Assembly: GCA_016721735.1 (NCBI GenBank)
Contig: JADKHM010000002.1
Span: forward strand, 434,001 to 498,000
DNA: 64,000 bases
Direction of reading: 5' to 3'
Source: Flavobacterium sp.
Lineage (GTDB): Bacteria; Bacteroidota; Bacteroidia; Flavobacteriales; Flavobacteriaceae
Part shown: one piece after another, positions 16,995-25,228 of the stretch
Position numbering within the stretch: the first letter of the stretch is position 1
How the letters are laid out: the number at the start of each line of letters is the position of its first letter
Program-made: the position numbers and the translations under genes
The notes under the pieces: model-generated
What the model was told of the DNA's origin: nothing
Databases searched by the model: none
What the model saw: only the letters and a program-made list of their open reading frames with translations

Positions 16995-19607
16995 TTACTC
17001 TTTCATTACTTTTTTAATTGAAATTCCTTTAGCAGTAACCAACTTCAGAAAGTAGATGCCTTTAGCCTTTCCAGTCAAGTCAATCGCTATTTGCTTTGTA
17101 CCCACTTTTTGGCTCGAAAGCACTCTCCCCTTTATGTCTAACAAGGATATCGACTGCACCTCAGCATCGCTTTTGATATTGATCATTGAACTCGTTGGAT
17201 TAGGATAAATGGAAACGATTTCATCATTCACAACAGAATTACCTAATAGTGCTTCAAATACCGTATTCGCAAATCCCGTATCAACTGGCGCATTATAATC
17301 GAAGAAAATATCCCCACGATTCGCAACTGCATCTCCGCTCACCAAAGAGTTTCGTGTCTTCACTTTTAGTAAAATATGACCGTGACCTCCGATCGGCAAT
17401 TGAATGTTCTCGAAAATAAATTCTACTTTATTACCTGTTATTCTCGCATTCACTGGGAAATTTGAGTTCATCAATTGCAGTGAACTGATGTCAAATTTTG
17501 TAGCATCAACTTCTGTTTTAACCACTACATTCTCTGCTGGATAGGTTCCGGTGTTTTCGAAATTAATAACATAATGAAGGTAATTTCCAATCTCAGACGA
17601 TGGTACCGAATCGCCTTCTATACAAGTGATATCATTGGGATCAAAAGAGCCAATTACTGTTTGATTAAAAGTAAATAGGTTGTCCGCAGGAATGTCATCA
17701 CCAATAACTGGGGTTATCGTTGCTTCGTAATTTAGAATATCACCAATATTTACGGCTGGAATTTCTAATGGCGAATTTACGTTTAAGATGACATAAAAAC
17801 TTCTGTTTTCAAATGGCAGTAAATCGGAATAATTCCAGTTTAATAAACCCAGAGTCTGCGTATCAGGAGCAACTGTAGCACTTACAAAATCTAGTACAGC
17901 ATCGTTGTAGGTAAAAGTTATGTTCCCAGAAAGCACTTGATTGCCTTTGTTGTGATATACAATTTGATATTTCGCATCAAAACCTGGTCGTGCTGGTGTA
18001 ATTGGCGCAATAACAATTTCTAAATCTGGATAAACTCCGTTAGCTGTGATACAAAAATCTTGTGTTACAACTGTATTGTCTAAACTCACAAAATTAAGCT
18101 GCGAGGATTCGGGAGAAATCGTGAAATAACTTGGGTTCTCGATTGATGTACTCAAAGTATAATTCCCAATGGCTGTATAAAGGGTATAATTCCCAGAAGC
18201 ATTCAAAAAAGTAGCGCTAGGCGTAGATCCATCGGTAATGTCTAATCGAACACTATTAGCAAAGAAATCATTGGTATCACAACCGTTGTTATCTAAATCA
18301 AAGCGAGCCGTTCCCGTTACGCTATTATAGTTCCCGCCAGGTACAAAGGAACAATAGGAGCTCACCACAATATTCGGATTGTTGCTGAATGCCAAAGTTT
18401 GAATACCAGACACTTGCTCTTCATCAGCACAGATATAAAGCAGATTTGGATTATTATTCAAACCAATATTTTCAACTTTTCCATTTTTGATAAATAAAGT
18501 CGTCAACAAATTGTTATCGCAGTAAAAATTTTGCAAACTAATGCAGGTACTGACATCAATAGTAGTCAATTGATTGAATTCGCAATTAAGTTGATAAAGA
18601 TCTGTCAAACCAGCAACATCAAGGGTCGTCAGTAAGTTTGAACCACAATACAATTTAACCAGATTCGGCAAATTACTAACATCGATGGATGCGATTTGAT
18701 TGCTGTCGAAATCCAATTCCGTTAGATTGGTCAATCCGGTAAGATCTAATGCGGTGAGTTGGTTATGACGACAAGAAATTCTTTCAAGATTGGTAAGTCC
18801 AGTAACATTTAAAGCAGGAATTTGATTAAAATCACACGCTAAAGTGATCAGATTTGTCAAACCCGAAACATTCAAAGACGGAAGCAAATTGGAAGCGCAA
18901 TTTAAGAATTTTAGAGCTGGCAAAGCACTTGCATTTAGCGACGACAATTGATTAAATGAACAATCAATTTGGTACAGGTTATTTAAGCCAGTTAAGTTGA
19001 TATTTGCTAGTTGATTGCTTTCGCAGAGTAATCGTGCTAGATTACTACTTGATGTAAGATTCAAAGAAGTTAAATTATTATTTGAACACCATAATTGCGT
19101 TAGATTGACACAGCTACTCGTATCTAAAGTCGTTAGATTATTGTCCGCTACCCACAACATTTCGAGACTCGGATTGTTACTAATATTAATTCCGTTTAAT
19201 GCATTGCTGTCTGCGAGAACATCCGTTAGATTTGGACTGTTACTCAAATCCAAGTACGGAATTTGGTTCACTCGACAAGACAAAAAAGTTAGATTTACAT
19301 TATCTGACAAGTCTAAAAAAGTCAAATTATTCGAGTCGCAATACAAGATATTCAAATTGGTAAATGCCCCAATACCAATTAAGTTATTGATATTTGAATT
19401 TTCAAGATGCAAATCACTCACAAAAGTGGTTTCAAACGTGTCAATTTCACCACTGTTGTTAGAATCGATTCCAAGTGAAATCAACTTTGCTTTAAAATTC
19501 GGATCCGGAATACTCACAATCTGCGCTTTTGCCATCCCAGTAAAAAGCAACAACAGTAAAAGAATAGTTTTCATTGGGTTCGAGTTTATGTTTTGTTTTG
19601 TTTTCAT
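16995..19607 (-). CDS. Secreted leucine-rich-repeat protein with T9SS sorting domain (LRR4)
   Basis: An 870-residue surface or secreted protein. Parts in order: signal peptide (ending GMAKAQ); IPDPNFKAKLISLGID and an EF-hand-like loop DSNNSGEIDTFE; about 15 LRRs with the Bacteroidota pattern NLxxLxCxxNxLxxLDxS (about 65-390); beta-sandwich domains (from PGGNYNSVTGTARF to DPNDITCIEGD and EIGNYLHYVINFENTGT); and a type A T9SS signal (VSIYPNPTSSMINIK ... GIYFLKLVTAKG ... KKVMKE). It follows LRR3 after 27 bases and ends the operon. An in-frame ATG at 19574 sits closer to the hydrophobic core and could be the true start. Ligand unknown. Confidence 0.88.
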   Translation of the reverse strand: MKTKQNINSNPMKTILLLLLLFTGMAKAQIVSIPDPNFKAKLISLGIDSNNSGEIDTFETTFVSDLHLENSNINNLIGIGAFTNLNILYCDSNNLTFLDLSDNVNLTFLSCRVNQIPYLDLSNSPNLTDVLADSNALNGINISNNPSLEMLWVADNNLTTLDTSSCVNLTQLWCSNNNLTSLNLTSSSNLARLLCESNQLANINLTGLNNLYQIDCSFNQLSSLNASALPALKFLNCASNLLPSLNVSGLTNLITLACDFNQIPALNVTGLTNLERISCRHNQLTALDLTGLTNLTELDFDSNQIASIDVSNLPNLVKLYCGSNLLTTLDVAGLTDLYQLNCEFNQLTTIDVSTCISLQNFYCDNNLLTTLFIKNGKVENIGLNNNPNLLYICADEEQVSGIQTLAFSNNPNIVVSSYCSFVPGGNYNSVTGTARFDLDNNGCDTNDFFANSVRLDITDGSTPSATFLNASGNYTLYTAIGNYTLSTSIENPSYFTISPESSQLNFVSLDNTVVTQDFCITANGVYPDLEIVIAPITPARPGFDAKYQIVYHNKGNQVLSGNITFTYNDAVLDFVSATVAPDTQTLGLLNWNYSDLLPFENRSFYVILNVNSPLEIPAVNIGDILNYEATITPVIGDDIPADNLFTFNQTVIGSFDPNDITCIEGDSVPSSEIGNYLHYVINFENTGTYPAENVVVKTEVDATKFDISSLQLMNSNFPVNARITGNKVEFIFENIQLPIGGHGHILLKVKTRNSLVSGDAVANRGDIFFDYNAPVDTGFANTVFEALLGNSVVNDEIVSIYPNPTSSMINIKSDAEVQSISLLDIKGRVLSSQKVGTKQIAIDLTGKAKGIYFLKLVTAKGISIKKVMKE

Positions 19608-19634
19608 GATGTAAATTTTTAAGCAATTGTATGA

Positions 19635-22013
19635 CTAGTCTTTCAACAGTTTCTGAACTTGCGCTCCTTTTTCAGTTGTAATTTTGACAAAATAAATTCC
19701 TTTTGAAAAGCTAGAGACATCCAATTTCGATTCTGTTGCATCGGTCAAACTAGTTAGGACAATTCTTCCTTGAGCATCGTATAATTGCATTGATTTTATC
19801 TTGTTGTCTGCTTTGATAGTCACTTCATTTGCAGCTGGATTCGGATAAACAGCTACCGAATTATCCATTTCAAAAACACTATTTGACAAGGTTTGAAACA
19901 CCGTATTTGCCAAACCGGTATCAATTGGAAAATTATAATCAAAGTAAATATCGCCACGATTTGCAACTGCATCGCCAGTCATCAAAGTATTTTGGGTTTT
20001 AAGCTTTAATAAAACATGCCCGTGGCCGCCTATTGGTAGATTAATGTTTTCGAAAATAAATTCTATCTTATCGCCCGTAATTCTAGCATCTACTGGATAG
20101 TTGCTGTTCAATAATTGCAGTGTATTAATATCAAAATCTACGGCGTTTACTTCAGTTTTTACAACGATATTCTCTGCTATTGCTGTTCCTGTATTTTCGA
20201 AATTAATAGCATAATGAAGATACTTCCCAATTTCTGTTGAAGCTACAACATCGCCTTCAAGACAAACAATATCATTTGGATCAAATGAACCCACGACAAT
20301 TTGATTTAAGGTAAAATTATTGTCTGCTAGATTCTCATCGCTAAATAGATTTATTGAAGTTGAAAAATTCAATACATTTCCATTATTTACTGGAGGTGCA
20401 TCCTGTGGACTGTTTACATGCAATCTGAAATCAATGCTTCCACTTTGAAATGGTGACAAATTAGCAACATTCCAACTTAAAAATCCAAAACTAGTTGTAT
20501 CAGGTGCAATTGAAGCATTTAAAAAATTCAATAAATTGTCATTAAAATTAAGATCAATCACAACATTTTCAACTTGCGTTCCTTTATTTCTATATACCAA
20601 TTTATATATCGCATCAAATCCAGGACGAGCGGGAGTAACTACAGAGAGCACTATTTCTACATCAGAATGACTGCCAATAGCCGATAAACAAAAATCTTGT
20701 GTGGCAATATTATTATTAATATTGTCAAAAGGAACGGTCACACTATTAGGAGAAATAGTAAACCAAGTCTGATTTTCTACTACAGGTGTTACATCAAAAC
20801 TTCCAGTAGCAGTATAAAAGGCATAATTGCCTGATGTATTGGTAAAATTGGCGCTCTGAGTTATTCCGTCATTAATATTTACACGAATGTTTGGGTAAAT
20901 AACATCATTTAAATCACAACCATTGGCGTCCAAATCATATTTGATGTTACCTGTGATGGTATTATAATTTCCTCCTGGGAAAAAGTTACAATAATCGCCA
21001 ACCAATACGTTGGGCATTGAATTACTAATAAAATAACTTTGCCAGTAATTTTGTTCATCGGGATCTGCGCAAACATATCTAAGCTGTGGATTATTGATTA
21101 AGTCAATACTTGACAAACAACTTATCGAGCCATTTTTCATATTGATAGTCTTTAGAAGTGTCATATCCGACGCTGATAATTGACAAAGATTTAGGTTTTG
21201 ACTTAAATCTAGATTTCTGATTGGATTACCTCTAACAAGTAATACTTCTAAATCTGCCAATGCAGTAACATCAAGAGAACCTAAAACACAATTCAATAGT
21301 CTAAGTTCCTTTAAATGTACCAACATTGAAATATCAGTTACAATAAGATCTGCACTATAGCAATTTAGATATTCTAGATTTGGTGCATTTCCCAATGCTA
21401 TAGAATATAAATCTGGATGCCCAAAGTTTAAAGTCTTTAAACTTGGAAGTGGTGTTGGAAAACTAAGAGCATTATAAGTATTCCCAGTAGTATTCAACGT
21501 TCTTAAATTTAAGAGTGGTGTGCTAAAATCAAGAGATGGTAATTTATTCCCATTTAAATTTAATGTTTCTACATTTGGAATAGTTGAAAAAGTCATTGAT
21601 GTAATATCATTTTCAGCAACGTTTACATTTATTAGATTTTGACCATTTGCTATTGAAACAGTAGTTAGAAGATTTGAAAAAAGTATCAAAGTAGTAAGAT
21701 TTGGCAAATCAATGTTAACGGAAGTCATTAAATTATAATTACAATCTAACCGAGTAATATTGACGAAAGCATTTATTCCTGTTAGATTCTGAATACTTGC
21801 ACTAGAAATATCCAATGTTCCTGTTACAGCCTGCGCTTCAGATACCTGAATGGCATTGTCTAGATTGGTGTCAATTCCGAGTGAAATTAACTTCGCTTTA
21901 AAATTTGTATCCGGAATATTGACAATTTGTGCTTTTACCATCCCAGTAACGAGCAACAACAGTAAGAAAATATTTTTCATTTGGCTTGAGTTTACGTTTT
22001 GTTTAGTTTTCAT
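19635..22013 (-). CDS. Secreted leucine-rich-repeat protein with T9SS sorting domain (LRR3)
   Basis: A 792-residue paralogue of LRR4 with the same plan: signal peptide (ending GMVKAQ), IPDTNFKAKLISLGID and DTNLDNAIQVSEA (Ca-loop-like, lacking the usual Gly), an LRR block (about 70-320), the PGGNYNTITGNIKYDLD module, two beta-rich domains with DPNDIVCLEGD and EIGKYLHYAINFENTGT, and a C-terminal T9SS type A domain (VAVYPNPAANEVTIK ... GIYFVKITTEKG ... KLLKD). It begins 10 bases after the stop of regulator 2, so kinase, regulator and LRR proteins are likely one transcript. Confidence 0.88.
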   Translation of the reverse strand: MKTKQNVNSSQMKNIFLLLLLVTGMVKAQIVNIPDTNFKAKLISLGIDTNLDNAIQVSEAQAVTGTLDISSASIQNLTGINAFVNITRLDCNYNLMTSVNIDLPNLTTLILFSNLLTTVSIANGQNLINVNVAENDITSMTFSTIPNVETLNLNGNKLPSLDFSTPLLNLRTLNTTGNTYNALSFPTPLPSLKTLNFGHPDLYSIALGNAPNLEYLNCYSADLIVTDISMLVHLKELRLLNCVLGSLDVTALADLEVLLVRGNPIRNLDLSQNLNLCQLSASDMTLLKTINMKNGSISCLSSIDLINNPQLRYVCADPDEQNYWQSYFISNSMPNVLVGDYCNFFPGGNYNTITGNIKYDLDANGCDLNDVIYPNIRVNINDGITQSANFTNTSGNYAFYTATGSFDVTPVVENQTWFTISPNSVTVPFDNINNNIATQDFCLSAIGSHSDVEIVLSVVTPARPGFDAIYKLVYRNKGTQVENVVIDLNFNDNLLNFLNASIAPDTTSFGFLSWNVANLSPFQSGSIDFRLHVNSPQDAPPVNNGNVLNFSTSINLFSDENLADNNFTLNQIVVGSFDPNDIVCLEGDVVASTEIGKYLHYAINFENTGTAIAENIVVKTEVNAVDFDINTLQLLNSNYPVDARITGDKIEFIFENINLPIGGHGHVLLKLKTQNTLMTGDAVANRGDIYFDYNFPIDTGLANTVFQTLSNSVFEMDNSVAVYPNPAANEVTIKADNKIKSMQLYDAQGRIVLTSLTDATESKLDVSSFSKGIYFVKITTEKGAQVQKLLKD

Positions 22014-22023
22014 AATCTTATCT

Positions 22024-22785
22024 TTAAAGTGCTTTAATTAATTCCTGTAGCCGTTCCTTTTTTCGTTGCGAAATGGGTAACTGCTTATTATCTGACATTA
22101 CAATATAACCGCCTTCTTTCTTGACATAGGATTTCAAATAAGCGAGATTAATCAGATGTTTTTGGTGAATGCGTTCAAATCCGTATTCTGACAACAATTC
22201 CTCGTATTCTTTAAGCGTTTTCGAAATCACAATCGGTTTATTGTTCTTGATATAAAAGGTCGTGTAATTGTCTTCGCCTTCACATCGGATGATATCACTG
22301 ACTTCATACAAATGAATTCCATCGGCAGTTGTCAGTGCAATTCTTTTAAAATTGTCGACTTTCTTTCGGATGTTCTCCAGCAGCAAATCGATGTGGGCGT
22401 AACTATCGTTTTTCTCTAAAACACCTCTAATCTTTCCGACTACGATTTCCAATTCATCCGGATCAACAGGCTTGAGCAAGAAATCCAAGGCACTAAATCG
22501 AAAGGCTTTGATCGCGTATTCTTCGTGAGCGGTTATAAAAACGATATGCGAGGTGGTCTTCCCGTTTTTCTTGGCCAATTGCTCTAAAATATCGAAACCA
22601 GTTCCGTCGTTGAGTTGAATATCTAAAAAAACAACTTGCGGTTTGAGTTTATCTATGACTGCCACGCCGCTTTCCACATCTTCGGCTTCCCCAATAATTT
22701 GAATATCGGGCGCATAAAAGGAAAGCAATTCTCGCATGCCGTCACGAAGGTTTTTATCGTCGTCTATTAATAGTGTTGTGATCAT
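22024..22785 (-). CDS. LytTR-family response regulator (regulator 2)
   Basis: A 253-residue regulator: receiver domain (MITTLLIDDDKNLRDGM, phospho-acceptor Asp in VVFLDIQLNDGTG, Lys in FLLKPVDPDEL) and a C-terminal LytTR DNA-binding domain (GIHLYEVSDIIRCEGEDNYT ... FERIHQKHLINLAYLKSY). The frame is open to 22878, but the receiver starts at the ATG at 22785, which begins 1 base after the kinase 2 stop. The extension would be encoded by a heptad repeat array. It is about as long as, and very like, regulator 1 (27974-28735). Probably phosphorylated by kinase 2; the likely targets are the LRR genes downstream and its own operon (inference). Confidence 0.92.
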   Translation of the reverse strand: MITTLLIDDDKNLRDGMRELLSFYAPDIQIIGEAEDVESGVAVIDKLKPQVVFLDIQLNDGTGFDILEQLAKKNGKTTSHIVFITAHEEYAIKAFRFSALDFLLKPVDPDELEIVVGKIRGVLEKNDSYAHIDLLLENIRKKVDNFKRIALTTADGIHLYEVSDIIRCEGEDNYTTFYIKNNKPIVISKTLKEYEELLSEYGFERIHQKHLINLAYLKSYVKKEGGYIVMSDNKQLPISQRKKERLQELIKAL

Positions 22786-22786
22786 C

Positions 22787-24778
22787 TTAGTTGTCGGTTG
22801 TGGGTTGTGAGTTATGGGTTGGTTTTTCGATGTATTGAATTGGCAGATGCAAGGTGACTTTGGTACCTGAACAGCCATTACCCAATTCTTCGATAATCAC
22901 TTCTGCTTTTTTAGAGGTAGAAGTGGCAATCATCTCTAATCTTTTTTTGGTAATATCTAGCGCCATCGATTGGTGCACCGAAACCGAATTTTCTTTGATT
23001 GCTTTTGACGTCGCATAACCAATGCCGTTGTCCGTTATCGTGCAAATCAAATTGTGGGCATCAAGACTAAATTCAATTGAAATGGTTCCATTTTCTTTAC
23101 TTGGAATGACGCCGTGAATGATGGCATTCTCTACAAAAGGTTGCAGCAATAATGGTGGCAATGCCAGATCGTCTTCGATATTGTCGTCTTTAGAAATGGT
23201 AAAACTAAATTTGTTGTTGAAACGCAACTGCTCTAGCTCGAGATAGTTTTGCAAACTTTGAATTTCCTTGTCGATTGGAATCAGTGATTTTTTAGAATAC
23301 TCTAAAGTGAGTCGCATCAATTTAGAAAATTTCGCTAAATATTTTACCGCAGAATGGGTTCCGTTTTGCACGATAAAACTCGAAATCGATCCCAAACAAT
23401 TGAACACAAAATGTGGATTCATCTGCAAGTGCAGCGCTTTTTGCTCGTATTCCGCCAATTCTTTTTGAAGCGTCAGCGTTTTCTTAAGTTGCATGCGATT
23501 GTAGAACAAAAATCCAATGCCAGCCAACAGCAAAGCGAAAAGACCGGCGAACAGCAACTGCAATTTGTTTTGTTTAGCTTGCTCTTTTAGCAATAGTTCT
23601 CGCTTTTCGTGTTCTTCTTTTTGAAGTACTTCGCGTTTCTCGAATTCAAAATTCATGGCCGACTCCACACTTTTTCGAATAGTTTCGGCATTGGTTAGGC
23701 TGTCTTTTGCTTGACTGTATAATTTGAAATGCTCCAATGATTGCGTCGCGTTACCTTGTTGATCATAAATCGCACTCAGCAATTTTTCGGCAACCACCGT
23801 TTGTTCTAAAACATGGATTTCTTTGGATAATTGCAACGCCAAATTAGCATTGACAATTGCTGCGGTTGGATTCTTTTGTTCAAAATACAATTGACCCAAA
23901 TACAAATGCGTATCGGCAACACCAAATTTATCTGCGATAGAAGCGAACGTTTGAATCGCCAAATTCCAGTTTTCGATAGCTTTGATCGGATTTTGAGTCG
24001 ACGTAAAATACAATCCCATATTGTTATACCACTCGCCCAACGCTCTCGGATCTGGATTTTTATCGATGTTGGTTTTTGCTTTTGTATAATAAGCTAAGGC
24101 TTTGTCAGTATCTTTTTGCTTTAGGTAACAGTTGGCGATATTGGTTTGCGTGATGCCGACATGATGGTCCTTGAATCTTTCTTGTAGTTGTTCAGCCTTG
24201 ATAAAATATTCTAAAGCTTTAAAAATTTCCCCTTGCGATTGGTATGCCACGCCAATGTTGTTATATACTTGAGCACATTTTTTAAGGTCTTTAATTTCCT
24301 CATAGACACGCACGGATTTGAGATGAAATAGCAGCGCTTTAGCATAATTGCTTTGCTCTGCGAATACAATCCCGATACTTCCGTAGGCTTTTGCTAGTCC
24401 TTTTTTGATGAGTAGACTATTTTTCGAATTGGTACCCGTTTCATTCTCAAAAATAGACTGCGCCAAAGCAAAGTAATTCAGTGCTTGCGAATAATTTCCT
24501 AAAATGACGTTGGCATTTCCGAGATTGAGTTGGGCATTGCCTTCTTCAATTTTGTATTGTAGTTTTTGCGACAGTTGTAACGCTTTGTTCGCATATTGCA
24601 ACATCAATTTTGGATTGCTGGTTTTATAAGCATCCGAAATAGCGTTGAGTGTTTGCGCTTTGTCGATGTCGTTCTTTGCGTGCTCCAAAACCACTAACAA
24701 ACTATCGATTGCTTTGGTTTGCGCTTGTGCAACTGTGAAACTTATGACGAATAAATATAAAAGAATGGGTGTTTTCAT
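22787..24778 (-). CDS. TPR-containing LytS-type sensor histidine kinase (kinase 2)
   Basis: A 663-residue kinase: signal peptide (MKTPILLYLFVISFTVAQAQ), TPR units over about 30-360, a charged coiled coil, one membrane helix (about 405-425) and a LytS-type kinase (ALHLQMNPHFVFNCLGS with the phospho-His, PPLLLQPFVENAIIHG as N-box, DNGIGYA as G-box). The TPRs would be periplasmic and act as sensor or protein-binding region. Compared with kinase 1, which ends LPIQYIK, this protein runs on for about 13 residues (EKPTHNSQPTTDN) encoded by a heptad array. A purine-rich AGAAGGA precedes the ATG, unusual in this phylum. Confidence 0.92.
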   Translation of the reverse strand: MKTPILLYLFVISFTVAQAQTKAIDSLLVVLEHAKNDIDKAQTLNAISDAYKTSNPKLMLQYANKALQLSQKLQYKIEEGNAQLNLGNANVILGNYSQALNYFALAQSIFENETGTNSKNSLLIKKGLAKAYGSIGIVFAEQSNYAKALLFHLKSVRVYEEIKDLKKCAQVYNNIGVAYQSQGEIFKALEYFIKAEQLQERFKDHHVGITQTNIANCYLKQKDTDKALAYYTKAKTNIDKNPDPRALGEWYNNMGLYFTSTQNPIKAIENWNLAIQTFASIADKFGVADTHLYLGQLYFEQKNPTAAIVNANLALQLSKEIHVLEQTVVAEKLLSAIYDQQGNATQSLEHFKLYSQAKDSLTNAETIRKSVESAMNFEFEKREVLQKEEHEKRELLLKEQAKQNKLQLLFAGLFALLLAGIGFLFYNRMQLKKTLTLQKELAEYEQKALHLQMNPHFVFNCLGSISSFIVQNGTHSAVKYLAKFSKLMRLTLEYSKKSLIPIDKEIQSLQNYLELEQLRFNNKFSFTISKDDNIEDDLALPPLLLQPFVENAIIHGVIPSKENGTISIEFSLDAHNLICTITDNGIGYATSKAIKENSVSVHQSMALDITKKRLEMIATSTSKKAEVIIEELGNGCSGTKVTLHLPIQYIEKPTHNSQPTTDN
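22790..22822. repeat. Heptanucleotide array GTTGTNN at the kinase 2/regulator 2 junction
   Basis: Units GTTGTCG, GTTGTGG, GTTGTGA, GTTATGG and a partial GTTGG. It lies inside the 3' end of kinase 2 and ends 4 bases before the regulator 2 ATG on the minus strand. Confidence 0.85.
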
Positions 24779-24797
24779 TTTCCTTCTAATTGATAAG

Positions 24798-24805
24798 CAA
24801 ATGTA
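24798..24805 (-). promoter_or_regulatory. -7 promoter element TACATTTG of the kinase 2 operon
   Basis: Exact TAnnTTTG match 19 bases before the ATG at 24778. It would drive kinase 2, regulator 2, LRR3 and LRR4 together. Confidence 0.55.
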
Positions 24806-24832
24806 CTATTTACTTATTCATACTATTAAGGC

Positions 24833-24861
24833 AATGAAGAGATGTTGGATTTGAATGAGAA
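24833..24861 (-). promoter_or_regulatory. Candidate operator of the kinase 2 operon: direct repeat, 21-bp pitch
   Basis: On the plus strand AATGAAGA (24833-24840) and AATGAGAA (24854-24861) recur at a pitch of exactly 21 bases, starting 28 bases from the -7 element. The intervening GTTGGATTTGA resembles GTTGGTTTGA in the kinase 1 operator. LytTR regulators typically bind two direct repeats about 21-22 bases apart. Inferred and weaker than the kinase 1 and LRR1 sites. Confidence 0.35.
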
Positions 24862-24909
24862 AACGATGGATTTTGGCAAGAATTTGAAAATTGCCATCAT
24901 ACTAAAACG

Positions 24910-24947
24910 AAAACCTTTCCAAACGATGCTTCGAATGGAAAGGTTTT
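24910..24947 (-). terminator. Terminator after LRR2
   Basis: AAAACCTTTCC and GGAAAGGTTTT form an 11-base perfect stem; the minus strand continues TTTTCGTTTT. It lies about 20 bases past the LRR2 sorting-domain stop. Confidence 0.75.
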
Positions 24948-24965
24948 ACTTTTAAATTGAAATCG

Positions 24966-25228
24966 TTATTCTTTAATAATCTTCTCCACTTTACTTCCTT
25001 TTTCAGTATTGATTTTCAAGAAGTAAATCCCTTTTGGTTTACTTGAAATGTCTAAGTTATTCTGATTTCCAAGAACCGTTTGCAATATTCTACCTTGGGT
25101 ATCAAACAACTCCAACGACTTAATATTGGTGTTACAGTTGATTGTAATTCGAGAAGCCGTCGGATTGGGAAATACTGTAATACTATCGTCTAAAGCGAAG
25201 CCCGCATTACTCAAGAGTGCAAAACTGT
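24966..25228 (-). pseudogene. Detached T9SS type A sorting domain of LRR2
   Basis: This frame encodes NSFALLSNAGFALDDS and then the sorting domain (ITVFPNPTASRITIN ... GIYFLKINTEKG ... KIIKE), the normal C-terminus of the LRR2 protein. It is out of frame with the upstream body: ACAGCGTAAAC creates a stop after NLPVTTNTA, and one extra base (GCGGTAAAC) would restore TNTAVNSFALL. An ATG at 25214 exists but the piece has no signal peptide and would not work alone. Confidence 0.8.

Noticed and set aside
17800..19400. Regularly spaced near-repeats that look like a tandem or CRISPR-like array
   Set aside because: They are the codons of leucine-rich repeats in LRR4; units vary in sequence, keep the reading frame, and there are no identical repeats with unique spacers.
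19015..19614. 199-codon plus-strand open frame opposite LRR4
   Set aside because: Antisense shadow of LRR codons; Ser/Arg/Leu-rich composition, no domain, no promoter.
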